Assembly (NCBI GenBank): GCA_021200315.1
Contig: JAJQGU010000015.1
Location: 1-64,000 of the forward strand
Length of the DNA stretch: 64,000 nt
Source of the DNA: Akkermansiaceae bacterium
GTDB lineage: Bacteria; Verrucomicrobiota; Verrucomicrobiia; Verrucomicrobiales; Akkermansiaceae
Direction of reading: 5' to 3'
In this document: piece by piece, positions 30,499-40,853 of the stretch
Layout of the letters: the number at the start of each line of letters is the position of its first letter
Position numbering within the stretch: position 1 is the stretch's first letter
Position numbers and translations under genes: made by a program
The notes under the pieces: generated by a model
Databases searched by the model: none
The model's input: only the letters and a program-made list of their open reading frames with translations
What the model was told of the DNA's origin: nothing

Positions 30499-30906
30499 AT
30501 GAGTCAGACAACTCCATTCAACGCCACCGGACGCCGCAAGACGGCCGTAGCCCACGCATGGCTGAGCCCCGCTGAAGAAGGCAAGTCGGGCAAAATCGAG
30601 ATCAACCGCCACAGCTTCGAGGAATATCTCCCCACCGACCAGCTGCAGAACGTCGTTCTGCAGCCCTTCTACGCCACCAATACAATTAAGAAATACAATG
30701 TCCGCCTCGTGGCGAAGGGCGGAGGGATTCACGGGCAGGCCGGCGCCATGAGCCTGGCGATCGCCCGTTCACTCGTGCTGGCGGACGAGGAAAACAAGAA
30801 ACTTCTGCGCGAGCAGGGGCTTCTGACGCGCGATCCCCGCATGAAGGAACGCAAGAAGGCGGGGCGTCCCGGCGCCCGCAAGCGCTTCCAGTTCTCGAAG
30901 CGTTGA
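30499..30906 (+). CDS. rpsI: 30S ribosomal protein S9
   Basis: [14 protein letters not shown]..., C-terminal [24 protein letters not shown]. Confidence 0.97.
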   Translation: MSQTTPFNATGRRKTAVAHAWLSPAEEGKSGKIEINRHSFEEYLPTDQLQNVVLQPFYATNTIKKYNVRLVAKGGGIHGQAGAMSLAIARSLVLADEENKKLLREQGLLTRDPRMKERKKAGRPGARKRFQFSKR

Positions 30907-30931
30907 TCGTCTTCGAAACCATCTTCCCTGG

Positions 30932-30965
30932 GTGCGCGCACTGCATGCGGTGCGCGCACTTTTTC
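30932..30965 (+). terminator. Intrinsic terminator after rpsI
   Basis: GTGCGCGCAC-TGCATGCG-GTGCGCGCAC followed by TTTTT. Confidence 0.75.
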
Positions 30966-31069
30966 ACGTACTTTCGCGGGAATTGCACCGGGAGGACGCC
31001 GTTTACACTTGCCGGAAGGAGCGCCGCCGCGGTAGAATTCTCCCGCACATCCTCTCCCGTCTCCTCTGC

Positions 31070-32149
31070 ATGAAGCATCCGCACCGCATACAGATCGACC
31101 TGAACGAACGGCCGTTCATCCTCTTCTGGGAAGTAACGCGCGCCTGCCCCTTGGCCTGTAAACATTGTCGGGCAGCTGCCCAGCCGCGTCCCTCCCCCGG
31201 CGAACTGAACACCGAGGAAGGGAAAAAACTGCTGCAGGACATCGCCGAACTGCGGCCGCCCATGCTGGTGCTCACCGGGGGAGACCCCATGATGCGCCGC
31301 GACCTGCATGAACTGATCGCGCACGCCGCCGCGCTCGGCCTGCGCGTGGCGCTGAGCCCGGCGGCGACGCCGCTCCTGCTGCAGGCGGACTTCGCCGCAC
31401 TGAAGAGCGCCGGAGTGCACAGCATGTCCCTCAGCCTGGACGGCGCACGCCGCGAAACGCACGACGCCTTCCGCGGCGTTCCCCACACCTTCGACCGCAC
31501 AATCCAAGCGGCCCGCATGGCCAAAGAGGCGGGCATTCACCTCCAAATCAACACGACCATCACCAAAAGCACCCTGAGCGAACTGCAAGACTTCCACCAT
31601 CTCATGAAAGAGCTGAAACCGGACATGTGGAGCGTCTTTCTGCTCGTTCCCACGGGGCGGGCATCTCTCGATCAAATGCCCTCCGCCGCAGAAGTGGAGC
31701 AGGCGTGGCACGAACTCGCCCGGCTCAGCAAAGAAGTGGACTTCGGCGTGAAAACGACCGAGGGACACCATTACCGCCGAGTGGCCATTCAAGAAGCGGC
31801 AAAGAGAGGAGGCGCACCCGCCCGGCAAGCCGTGCCCACCCGGGACGGCAAGGGCGTGCTCTTCATCTCCCATACCGGCAGTATCCAACCTTCCGGCTTC
31901 CTCCCCATCGCGCTGGGCGACGTGCGGAAAGACAACCTGGCCGAAATCTACCGCACCCACCCCCTCATGATACGCCTGCGCGACGACGACGCGCTCCGAG
32001 GAAAATGCGGGCGCTGCGAATTCCGGCACCTGTGCGGCGGCTCGCGCGCCCGCGCCTACGGAATGACGGGCGACCCCTTCGCTGCCGAACCCCTCTGCTC
32101 CTACATCCCCAAAGCGGCACCGCACTCCGAACCACTGCAAACCTCATGA
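31070..32149 (+). CDS. Radical SAM/SPASM protein, AhbD-like
   Basis: CPLACKHCRAAAQ (CxxxCxxC), VLTGGDPMMRRDL, INTTITKSTL, C-terminal SPASM cysteines KCGRCEFRHLCGGSRARAYG. Confidence 0.8.
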   Translation: MKHPHRIQIDLNERPFILFWEVTRACPLACKHCRAAAQPRPSPGELNTEEGKKLLQDIAELRPPMLVLTGGDPMMRRDLHELIAHAAALGLRVALSPAATPLLLQADFAALKSAGVHSMSLSLDGARRETHDAFRGVPHTFDRTIQAARMAKEAGIHLQINTTITKSTLSELQDFHHLMKELKPDMWSVFLLVPTGRASLDQMPSAAEVEQAWHELARLSKEVDFGVKTTEGHHYRRVAIQEAAKRGGAPARQAVPTRDGKGVLFISHTGSIQPSGFLPIALGDVRKDNLAEIYRTHPLMIRLRDDDALRGKCGRCEFRHLCGGSRARAYGMTGDPFAAEPLCSYIPKAAPHSEPLQTS

Positions 32150-33414
32150 TCAACCTCACCAGACTGTGGACGGGGCAGGCCCAGCCGGCAGACCATCTGC
32201 GCTATGGCAGGGAGGGACTTCCGGCCTCCAGCACATCGGCCTGCACGCCCGCCTCATCCCGCACACGCAAACCCATCGTCGTATGGAACATCTCCCGCAC
32301 CTGCAACCTGAACTGCATCCACTGCTACGCAGACTCCCACGCCGTGAAATACCCCGGCGAACTCTCCTGGGAACAATGCCGCGCCGTCATCGACGACCTT
32401 GCAGACTACGGAATCAGCGCTCTCCTTCTCTCGGGAGGAGAACCGCTGCTGCACCCCATGCTCCCCAAACTTCTCGAACGCGCAACCGAGCGGGGACTCA
32501 AGATCACCATTTCCACCAACGGCACGCTCATCACGGCGGACTACGCCTCCCTCTTCAAAAAACTGAGCGTGGCCTACGTGGGCATCTCTCTCGACGGCAT
32601 CGGCGAAGTGCACGACCGCTTCCGCGGCATGAAAGGGGCCTTCGACCGAGCAGTGCGCGGCTTCCGACTCTGTGAAGAAGCGGGGCAGAAAACCGGCCTG
32701 AGGCTCACGCTCACCCGCCATAACGTCCAATGCATGCCCGCCATTCTCGACTTCATCGAGCGCGAAAATATCCGCCGCGTCTGCTTCTATCACCTCGTCC
32801 CCACGGGACGCGGGGCGGGCGTGCAGACCCTGCATCCCCATGAAGCCCGCGGCGCCCTCGACATGCTGATCGACCGCGTCAGCCGCTGGCAGGAGCGGGG
32901 GGAGAACCGCGAAATGCTCACCGTGACACAGCCCGCCGACGGCGTATACATCCTCCTCCGCCAGCTCCGCGAGGGCAGTCCCCTTGCCGAGGAGACGCTC
33001 AAGCTTCTGGAATGGAACGGCGGCGGCTCCAACAGCTCCGGACGGGGAATCGCCAACATCGACACCCAAGGCGCCGTGCATCCGGATCAATTCTGGCAAT
33101 CCGTCACCCTCGGCAATGTCAAAGAACAGAAATTCTCCGACATTTGGGAGGCGCGGACAGACGCCGCCGCCGCGCTTCTCCCCGCCCTGCGGGCCAGCGA
33201 CAACCCCGAAGAACGGCAGGCCGCGCTGAGCGGACGATGCGCCGTCTGCAGGCATTTCCGAATCTGCGGCGGGGGCTTCCGCACACGTGCCGCTTTCGCC
33301 AACGGCCACTGGCACGGCTCCGACCCCAGCTGCTATCTCACGGATGAAGAAATCGGAATCGGCCCCGACTCAAAGGAAAAACACGTTGAAAACGGCACCC
33401 CAGAGAACGCCTAG
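32146..33414 (+). CDS. Radical SAM/SPASM protein, AhbC-like (12,18-didecarboxysiroheme deacetylase family / NirJ-like)
   Basis: ISRTCNLNCIHCYADSHAVKYPGEL, LLSGGEPLLHP, YHLVPTGRGAG, CAVCRHFRICGGGFRTRA; ATGA overlap with the upstream radical SAM gene. Confidence 0.75.
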   Translation: MINLTRLWTGQAQPADHLRYGREGLPASSTSACTPASSRTRKPIVVWNISRTCNLNCIHCYADSHAVKYPGELSWEQCRAVIDDLADYGISALLLSGGEPLLHPMLPKLLERATERGLKITISTNGTLITADYASLFKKLSVAYVGISLDGIGEVHDRFRGMKGAFDRAVRGFRLCEEAGQKTGLRLTLTRHNVQCMPAILDFIERENIRRVCFYHLVPTGRGAGVQTLHPHEARGALDMLIDRVSRWQERGENREMLTVTQPADGVYILLRQLREGSPLAEETLKLLEWNGGGSNSSGRGIANIDTQGAVHPDQFWQSVTLGNVKEQKFSDIWEARTDAAAALLPALRASDNPEERQAALSGRCAVCRHFRICGGGFRTRAAFANGHWHGSDPSCYLTDEEIGIGPDSKEKHVENGTPENA

Positions 33415-33466
33415 GAGAGATTCCGCGGGGAAGCCCCGCTCCGCTCCCTCCGCACCTCCCCGCCCC

Positions 33467-34600
33467 ATGACCGGCGAAATCGACAAATACCACTTCGATC
33501 GTCTCGCCGAAAAAAACTGCATCTTCTTCACGGACCAGGACGGCAGGCATCACCTACTCGCCCGATCCATCCATTCCCTCATCCCGGAACTGCCGCCGCA
33601 CATCCGCGACTATCCAAAGCGGCGAGCCCAAACCGCAGGGAACCGTTTCGGAGCGTTCCTGTCCCTCTTCCATCACGGAAGCGGCTCCGCGATCCCCTCC
33701 CCCGAGCACTATTCCCGCATATACGCCGGCTTTCAATCCGAGAGAGACACCCTCTACATTCTGGACAACGGCTCGGCGATCCAGCTCTCCGAGGGAGAGC
33801 GGCCCCAAGAGCCGGGGAAAGTCCTTTTCCACACAAGCCAGCAGGCCGCCCGCCGAGGCATCCGCCTGCAAAACCTCATGAACGCCCCTCAGTACCGCCC
33901 CATGCATCCGAACCGGGACGACACAAGCTCCCTCTATCCCATCGAGGGAGGCTCCATCGTCATGCCGGGCGTCTGCGCCAACGGCGGACTTTGCGACATG
34001 AGCGCCTACCACCTCCGCCCCGTCGAAAACCCGCTCAGCATTGATTTCGTGCAAGGGCTCCTCAGTCCGGAACGCAATCCGGAAGAAACCCGCGCCTTCA
34101 GGGAAATACCCGGAAGGCTCTGCTCGCTGACCGGCCTCTCTTTCAACCGCCAGTCATGGGAGGCGGCCATGTCGGGACCCGACATTCCTCTGGAACATCA
34201 CTGTCTGCACCCCTTTCACGCGAACGGCACATGCGCCGCCGAACTGGCGATCATCAATCTGATCTGGGGAGCCTCCCAAGCCCCCTATCACGACTCCTAT
34301 GTCCTCCTCCTGCGCCACACCCCGGCCGCTCGCGCCCGCCGTCGCCGGACTTGTCCGCCTCACGACGGAGAGCCACCCCTCCATCAAATTGATCTCCCGC
34401 CCCGATCATTCATAGCCGGCCTCCGCGCGAACCCAACCGGGACTCCGCATGCGGGCAGGCTCCGTGTCCGGAGGAGCCCGGCACTCACCCCGGCTGAAAG
34501 ATCGAGGGAAGCACCAGCTCGGGGACTCCGCGCCGGCGAGACGGCCGGCCTTTCATCCCGATCACGCGGCCATCGAAAGGCGCATCGCTGGGGCGGCTAG
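33467..34600 (+). CDS. Hypothetical protein, 3' end possibly frameshifted (likely natural end ~34415)
   Basis: Protein-like to ~34320, after which this frame becomes Arg/Pro-rich; the +1 frame reads LAPAVAGLVRLTTESHPSIKLISRPDHS* to 34415. Confidence 0.45.
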   Translation: MTGEIDKYHFDRLAEKNCIFFTDQDGRHHLLARSIHSLIPELPPHIRDYPKRRAQTAGNRFGAFLSLFHHGSGSAIPSPEHYSRIYAGFQSERDTLYILDNGSAIQLSEGERPQEPGKVLFHTSQQAARRGIRLQNLMNAPQYRPMHPNRDDTSSLYPIEGGSIVMPGVCANGGLCDMSAYHLRPVENPLSIDFVQGLLSPERNPEETRAFREIPGRLCSLTGLSFNRQSWEAAMSGPDIPLEHHCLHPFHANGTCAAELAIINLIWGASQAPYHDSYVLLLRHTPAARARRRRTCPPHDGEPPLHQIDLPPRSFIAGLRANPTGTPHAGRLRVRRSPALTPAERSREAPARGLRAGETAGLSSRSRGHRKAHRWGG

Positions 34601-36243
34601 CCCTTCATCCCGATCACGCGGCCATCGGGAGCTACATCGATGGAACAGGCGGCAGGTATGCGCGGAAGGGCAGGCATGCGGAGAATCGCGCCGGTGAGAG
34701 CCACGAGATAGCCGGCCCCATTGGCGATCTCAAAATCGCGCACAGTAATCGTAAAGCCCCTGGGACGCCCGGCAAGAGCGGGATCGTCGGAAAGAGAATT
34801 CTGAGTCTTGGCCACGCAAACGGGAAGGCCGGCGAGACCGTTTCTTTCGAAAAGAGCGAGCTTCCTGCGGGCAGCCGGCGTCAGCACGACGCCCGACGCC
34901 CCGTAAATCTTCGAGGCGACGACGGAGAGCTTTTCCTCGGCGGAGAGGGAATCCCCGTAGAGACAGGAAAACGGGGGAGCGGCCTCGTGCGACGCCTCGA
35001 CGACGAGGCGGGCAAGCTCGACGGCTCCCGCCCCGCCCCGTCCGAACACATCGGCGACGGCGCAGCGCACCCCCCGGGCGGCGCAGAATTCGCGGATGGC
35101 GGCGGTCTCCTCCTCCGTATCCTGAGAGGCGAACAAATTGACGGCCACCACGACAGGACGCCTGAACAGCGCCGCGCTCTCCAAGTGAGCCTCCAGATTG
35201 TCCAACCCGCGGCGCACCGCCTCCACATCCGGCGCGTCGAGCGCGTCCTTGGCAACGCCGCCATGCATCTTGAGCGCGCGCACCGTGGCCACGATCACGA
35301 TCACATCCGGAGAGATACCCGCCTGGCGGCACTTGATATCCAAAAACTTCTCCGCGCCGAGATCGAAAGCGAACCCCGCCTCGGTGACGGCATAATCGCT
35401 GAACGCCATGGCCATCTTCGTGGCCAGCACGGAATTGCACCCATGGGCAATATTGGCAAACGGCCCGCCATGCACAAAAGCGGGCACGCCTTCGCAGGAC
35501 TGCACGAGATTGGGCATGAGCGCCTCCTTCAGAATGGCCAGCATCGCCCCCGAAACCCCGAATTCACGGGCGTACACAGCCTCGCCGTCGCGGGTGAACC
35601 CCACCACCATGCGCTCGAGGCGGGCGCGGAGATCCGCCAAGCTTTCGGCGAGGCAAAGCACGGCCATAATTTCACTGGCCGGCGTGATATCGAAAGAACT
35701 TTCCCGCGGCACGCCCTGCCCGTTCAACCCGACGACCACAGAACGAAGAGCGCGGTCATTCATATCGATCACGCGCTTCCAGGCGACGCGGGTGGGATCA
35801 AGGCGCGAGGAGCCGAAATGAAGCGCATTGTCAACCACGGCACTGAGCAGATTGTGCGCCGAAGTGACGGCGTGAAAATCGCCGTTGAAATGGAGATTGA
35901 TCGTCTCGGAGGGCGTCAGAGAACTGGCTCCACCCCCCGTGGCCCCGCCCTTGCGCCCAAACACGGGGCCCATGGAAGGCTCCCTTAAGGCCAGGGCGCT
36001 TCTCATCCCGATGGCCTGAAGTCCCTGCGCCAGGCCGATGGAAACCGTCGTCTTCCCCTCTCCCGCCGGCGTGGGCGTGACGGCGGAGGTCAGCACCAGC
36101 TTCCCCCGACGGGAACACCCCTCGAGAGCTTGAAGAGAAACCTTGGCGCGATCGACCCCGTAGGGGATAAAAAACCGGGCGGAGAGCCCCAGCTTCGCCG
36201 CCATGCCGGCGATAAAAGAAGTTTCGGCGTTCATGCTTCGCAC
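34597..36243 (-). CDS. fhs: Formate--tetrahydrofolate ligase
   Basis: VTPTPAGEGKTTVSIGLAQGL, LREPSMGPVFGRKGGATGGG, INLHFNGDFHAVTSAHNLLSAVVDN, FVHGGPFANIAHGCNSVLAT. Confidence 0.97.
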   Translation of the reverse strand: MRSMNAETSFIAGMAAKLGLSARFFIPYGVDRAKVSLQALEGCSRRGKLVLTSAVTPTPAGEGKTTVSIGLAQGLQAIGMRSALALREPSMGPVFGRKGGATGGGASSLTPSETINLHFNGDFHAVTSAHNLLSAVVDNALHFGSSRLDPTRVAWKRVIDMNDRALRSVVVGLNGQGVPRESSFDITPASEIMAVLCLAESLADLRARLERMVVGFTRDGEAVYAREFGVSGAMLAILKEALMPNLVQSCEGVPAFVHGGPFANIAHGCNSVLATKMAMAFSDYAVTEAGFAFDLGAEKFLDIKCRQAGISPDVIVIVATVRALKMHGGVAKDALDAPDVEAVRRGLDNLEAHLESAALFRRPVVVAVNLFASQDTEEETAAIREFCAARGVRCAVADVFGRGGAGAVELARLVVEASHEAAPPFSCLYGDSLSAEEKLSVVASKIYGASGVVLTPAARRKLALFERNGLAGLPVCVAKTQNSLSDDPALAGRPRGFTITVRDFEIANGAGYLVALTGAILRMPALPRIPAACSIDVAPDGRVIGMKG

Positions 36244-36363
36244 AGTCTATCAGATAATCCGCGTCTGGCAAGAATGGAAACGCGCCCACCGCCCCGACGT
36301 CCTCTTCCCGCAGCGCCGCGGACACCCTGAACGGGGGGGGCGGACGCCGGCGCACCCTCCGGA

Positions 36364-39300
36364 TCATCCATCCGCACCGGAAACGGAAGAAGAGCGGCCT
36401 CCCTTTCTCCACCGCCGGACAACCACATAAAACGCGAAGGGGAGGAAGAAAATGCCGACGGCGGAAGCCGCGCCCATGCCGCCGATCACGGCCACGCCGA
36501 CCACGTGGCGCGCCGCGGCTCCCGCTCCGCTGGCGAGCGCGAGGGGCACGCAGCCGAGAACAAAGGCGAGACTCGTCATCAGGATGGGGCGCAGGCGCAC
36601 CCGTGCGGCGGCCAGCGCGGCTTCAAGAACACCGTCGCCCCCGGCGATGCGGTCGACGCCGAACTGCACCACGAGAATAGCATTCTTCGCTGCAAGGGCA
36701 ATCAGCATAATAAGGCCGATCTCGGCATAGAGATCGAGAGAGAGACCGGCGGCCAGCAGCGCGCCCAAGGCGCCGGCCACAGCCACGGGCACCGGGAGGA
36801 GCACGGCGAGGGGGAGCCTCCAGCTTTCATAAAGCGAAGCGAGAATGAGATAAATGAAGATCGACGAAAACGCAAACAGCGTGCCCGCGCCCATCCCCCC
36901 GGCCTGCTTCCGCTGCTGATAGCTCATGCCGGTGTAGGAATACCCCATGTCCGAAGGCATGGAAACCTGGAAAACCTCCTCGATCGCCGCCATGGCCTGC
37001 GACGCCGTAAAACCCTCCGCCGGCACGATATCCAGCATGGACGCATTGTACATATTCTGCCGGATCAGGAAATCCGGCCCCGTGATCCTCTTCACGGAGA
37101 CCAGGGAATCCAGCGGCACCTGCACCCCGTCCTTCCCGTCGAGGTAGAGACTGCGGAGACCGGCCAAATCCATGCGGGCGGGGGCATCGGCCTGCAAATA
37201 GACCTGCCATTGGTAGCCGAATCGGTTGAAGTAATTCACGAACACGCTGCCGAGAAAAGCCTGGAGCGTCTGATATGCCTCGGCTATATCCACCCCCTGC
37301 ACGGCAGCCTTCTCCTCGTCAAGACGGAGAAAGATCTGCGGCGTGTCGGCGGCCATGAAGTTATCCACGGCCAGAATCTCGGGCCTTTGCTTCACCGCGT
37401 CGATGAAGGCGGCAGTCTGGCGCGAGAGATATTCCTCTCCGCGGTTGGCGCGGTCTTCGACCATGAGCGTAATGTCCGACGAAGCGCCCACGCCGGGAAT
37501 GGGAGGCGGCGTCATGGAAAAGCCCACGGCCTCGGGCACATGCTCATTCATCTGCCTCCTCAGCCAGAGACTGAGGGCGGCGGCGCTCCCGCCCGGCCGC
37601 CCGCGCTCATCCCAAGGAACAAGATCGACAAAGAAGAAGCTGTTGTTCGGGCTTTCGACGCCCGTCATCATATTGAAGCCCGAGACCGTGACCACACCGC
37701 GCACCAGCGGATTATCAATCAGGATCTTCTCCACCTGCGCGGAAGCCTGCTCCGTCACGCCCAGCGCCGTGCCCCAAGGCAACTGAAGAGTACCGTAAAA
37801 ATACCCCTCGTCCTCATCGGGCAGAAAACCGCCCGGCAGAGCCCGCCCCAGCGGCACCAGCAACAGCGCCACCAATAACAGCGCCATCCCCGCGAGCCCC
37901 GGACGGCGGATCATCGAGGCGGAGGCGTCCCCGTACCCTTTGCGGAGATGGCCGAAGACTGCGTTGAAACGCTCCCCGGCCCGGCCGAGCACCCCCTTCG
38001 CCTTCCCGCCGGCGGGCCTCAACAGCAGCGCAGCCAAAGCGGGGCTGAGACTGAGCGCATTGAAGGCCGACAGAAGAATTGACGCGCCAATCGTCACGGC
38101 GAACTGCTTGAAAAGCTCGCCGCTGATGCCGGGCAGCAGCATACTCGGGAAAAACACAGAAGCGAGCACGAGCGCCGTGGCCGCCACGGGGCCGGCCACC
38201 TCCTTCATGGCCTTGAGCACCGCCTCCTGCGGCCGCTCCCCCGCGTCAATGTGATTCTGAGCGGCCTCGACCACCACAATCGCGTCATCCACCACCAGCC
38301 CGACGGCCAGTACGAGCCCCATCAGGCAAACGGTATTAATCTCCATCCCCAGCGCGGCCAGCACGACAAACACGCCGACAATCGACACGGGAACCGCCGC
38401 CAGGGGAATGAGCGCGGCCCTCCATCCCTGCAGAAACACAAAAACCACGAGCATCACGAGCACGAGCGCCGCCGCCAGCGTGGTCACGATCTCCCGGATG
38501 CCGAGGCGCACGGACTCGGTAGTGTCGAGAGCCAAGGTCAAATTCACCCCGGGCGGGAGAGCGAACTGTTCCAGCGCCTTTTCCACGGCGGCCACGGTAT
38601 CGAGCGCGTTCGAGCCCGGAGCCTGGTAAACGGCCAGCACGGCGCATTCGCGGCCATTGTAGCGGCTGCTCGCGGAGTAGCTCTCCGCCCCCAGTTCCAC
38701 CCGCGCCACATCGGAAAGCCTGACAATCGAGTCGTCATCCGCACGCAGGATAATCCGCCCGAACTCTTCGGCATCGCTCAGACGCCCCTCCGCGCGCACC
38801 GTGTAGGAGGTCAGCTGGCCGGGCACGGCGGGCTCGGCGCCGACCTTGCCGACGGGATGCACGGCATTCTGAGCCTTGACGGCGGCTATCACCTCGGGCA
38901 CGGTGATCCGCAGCGCGGCCATCCTCTCCGGCCTGAGCCAAATGCGCATGGCATAGCGTCCTGCCCCGAGCACCTCCACATTGCCTACGCCGGGAACGCG
39001 CATCAGCGGATTCACCAGGTTGATATAGGCGTAATTGGCCAGCCAGTCGCCGCTGAAGCCGCCATCGGGGGAAGTGACCGTATAGAGCAGCATGGGCGGC
39101 CCGCTCACCTTGCGCAGAGAGACGCCCATATCGCCCACCTCGGCGGGCAGCTGCGAAGCGGACTCGGCATAGCGCAGATAACTCAGCACCTGATCCATAT
39201 CGGGCTCCGACCCCACCTCGAAAAGAACGCTGAGCGTCATCGCGCCATCATTGGTGCTGGTGGAAGTCATATAATCCATGCCCGCCACCCCCGACATCTG

Positions 39301-39501
39301 CTGTTCCATGGGCGAAGCCACGGCATCCACCACAGTGCGGCAATCCGCCCCCGGATAACTGGCCGTGATCTGAATCTCCGGCGGCACAATATCCGGATAC
39401 TGGGCTACGGGCAGACGCCACGCGGCGAAAGCGCCCCCCAACAGAATAATCAACGCGATGCAGACGGCGACAACGGGGCGGCGTATGAAAAAGGCGTACA
39501 T
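36364..39501 (-). CDS. RND-family efflux transporter permease (AcrB-like)
   Basis: 1045 aa; FIRRPVVAVCIALIILLGG, NTVCLMGLVLAVGLVVDDAIVVVEAAQNHID, large periplasmic loops. Confidence 0.95.
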   Translation of the reverse strand: MYAFFIRRPVVAVCIALIILLGGAFAAWRLPVAQYPDIVPPEIQITASYPGADCRTVVDAVASPMEQQMSGVAGMDYMTSTSTNDGAMTLSVLFEVGSEPDMDQVLSYLRYAESASQLPAEVGDMGVSLRKVSGPPMLLYTVTSPDGGFSGDWLANYAYINLVNPLMRVPGVGNVEVLGAGRYAMRIWLRPERMAALRITVPEVIAAVKAQNAVHPVGKVGAEPAVPGQLTSYTVRAEGRLSDAEEFGRIILRADDDSIVRLSDVARVELGAESYSASSRYNGRECAVLAVYQAPGSNALDTVAAVEKALEQFALPPGVNLTLALDTTESVRLGIREIVTTLAAALVLVMLVVFVFLQGWRAALIPLAAVPVSIVGVFVVLAALGMEINTVCLMGLVLAVGLVVDDAIVVVEAAQNHIDAGERPQEAVLKAMKEVAGPVAATALVLASVFFPSMLLPGISGELFKQFAVTIGASILLSAFNALSLSPALAALLLRPAGGKAKGVLGRAGERFNAVFGHLRKGYGDASASMIRRPGLAGMALLLVALLLVPLGRALPGGFLPDEDEGYFYGTLQLPWGTALGVTEQASAQVEKILIDNPLVRGVVTVSGFNMMTGVESPNNSFFFVDLVPWDERGRPGGSAAALSLWLRRQMNEHVPEAVGFSMTPPPIPGVGASSDITLMVEDRANRGEEYLSRQTAAFIDAVKQRPEILAVDNFMAADTPQIFLRLDEEKAAVQGVDIAEAYQTLQAFLGSVFVNYFNRFGYQWQVYLQADAPARMDLAGLRSLYLDGKDGVQVPLDSLVSVKRITGPDFLIRQNMYNASMLDIVPAEGFTASQAMAAIEEVFQVSMPSDMGYSYTGMSYQQRKQAGGMGAGTLFAFSSIFIYLILASLYESWRLPLAVLLPVPVAVAGALGALLAAGLSLDLYAEIGLIMLIALAAKNAILVVQFGVDRIAGGDGVLEAALAAARVRLRPILMTSLAFVLGCVPLALASGAGAAARHVVGVAVIGGMGAASAVGIFFLPFAFYVVVRRWRKGGRSSSVSGADG

Positions 39502-39534
39502 AGGCGACTCGGTTCCGGTTCTTCCGACGAAATT

Positions 39535-40716
39535 CTACAGACGGGTCCCTCCCTGTTCCTGGGGACGCGTCCCGCCCTTCATCTCCACCTTCAGGCGCGC
39601 CCGTCCCTCGGCGGCCATCATGCCCTGCTGAACGCCGCTCACCACAATGGGCGTCCGCTCCGTCAGGCGGCCCTTCACGGCCACCATGCCATCCCGCGAA
39701 AGCCCCGTCTCCACCGGAATGAGCCGCGCCTTTCCCCGAACATCCGCACTCACCACAAAACTCTTCCCCTGAATCTCGGCCAGGGCGGACTGCGGCACGA
39801 GCAGCGCACCCTTCTCAGAGGCGACGCGGGCGCGCACATTCACGAACATACCCGGGCGCAGCAACTGATCGGAATTCGGCATATCGGCCTGCATCATCAG
39901 CGTACCCGTGGCAGTCGAAACCGCGTTGTTCACGCCGCCGATGAGAGCCGGGCCGGGGCAGGGTCTGCCGTTGGCCAGAATCACCTCCACCTCCCGCCCC
40001 GGAGCGAGAGAACCGGCGTCGCCGTCCTGATCGAGCCAATCCTGCTCGCTGACGGCAAAATAGACGCGAATCGGATCCAACTGATTCACCGTCACCATCG
40101 GCTCGCTGTCCGGGCCGACGTAATCGCCCACCTCCGCCCGGGCGAAGCCCGCCGCGCCGTCAATGGGAGAAACAAGCGTGCAATAGCCCACATTCGTCCG
40201 CGCCAGAGCCAGGGCGGCCAGAGCGGAATCACGGGCCGCCCGCGCCGCCTTCTCCTCCTGCAGGGCGTTCACATAAGTCTGGCGGGAAACCGAGCCGTTC
40301 TTCACCAAGGGCGCGTAGAAACCGACATTCCGCCCCGCCCTCTCGAGCTCGGCCGCCGCCTCTTCCGCGGCATGCTCCGCCTTCTCCTCCTCTTCGAGAT
40401 ACTGCCGGGCATCGAGCCGGAAGAGCACATCGCCCTTCCTCACATTCTGGCCGTCCCTGAAATCGCGCGTCCGCACATAGCCGGACACCTGCGGCACCAC
40501 GCCGGCGCTCACGACACTCACCAGACGGCCCGTCCACGTATTCCAGGCATCCACATCGCCCCGCACGGGATACGAAACCTCCACGGCATACTCCGCCGCC
40601 GGCGGCGGCGCGCTTCTCCTTTCACAGCCGGAGAACAGGCCGAGGCACACAACGGGCACGGAAACTCGCTTCCACATGATGCGGCGTGAGACGCGCCCTT
40701 CCCCGCTTCCATTCAA
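39535..40716 (-). CDS. RND efflux periplasmic adaptor (membrane fusion protein)
   Basis: GRLVSVVSAGVVPQVSGYVRTRDFRDGQNVRKGDVLFRLDARQYLEEEEKAE; lipobox-like LGLFSGC; true start probably at 40677 (MWKRVSVPVV). Confidence 0.92.
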   Translation of the reverse strand: MNGSGEGRVSRRIMWKRVSVPVVCLGLFSGCERRSAPPPAAEYAVEVSYPVRGDVDAWNTWTGRLVSVVSAGVVPQVSGYVRTRDFRDGQNVRKGDVLFRLDARQYLEEEEKAEHAAEEAAAELERAGRNVGFYAPLVKNGSVSRQTYVNALQEEKAARAARDSALAALALARTNVGYCTLVSPIDGAAGFARAEVGDYVGPDSEPMVTVNQLDPIRVYFAVSEQDWLDQDGDAGSLAPGREVEVILANGRPCPGPALIGGVNNAVSTATGTLMMQADMPNSDQLLRPGMFVNVRARVASEKGALLVPQSALAEIQGKSFVVSADVRGKARLIPVETGLSRDGMVAVKGRLTERTPIVVSGVQQGMMAAEGRARLKVEMKGGTRPQEQGGTRL

Positions 40717-40853
40717 TATATAATAGAAAGAACACCACCTGCGGCCGCCCCTTCCGGAAAAAGGGAAAAATTCGCTTGCCCTGCCGCGGCGGCTGCGGTA
40801 GTATTAATATAGAATCGCCCCACAGGGACGCCGCCATCAAGAAAAACCGACTC

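Noticed and set aside
38251-40689. 812-aa plus-strand ORF
   Set aside because: Antisense to the well-supported RND permease/adaptor genes; Arg/His-rich translation typical of GC-driven shadow ORFs.
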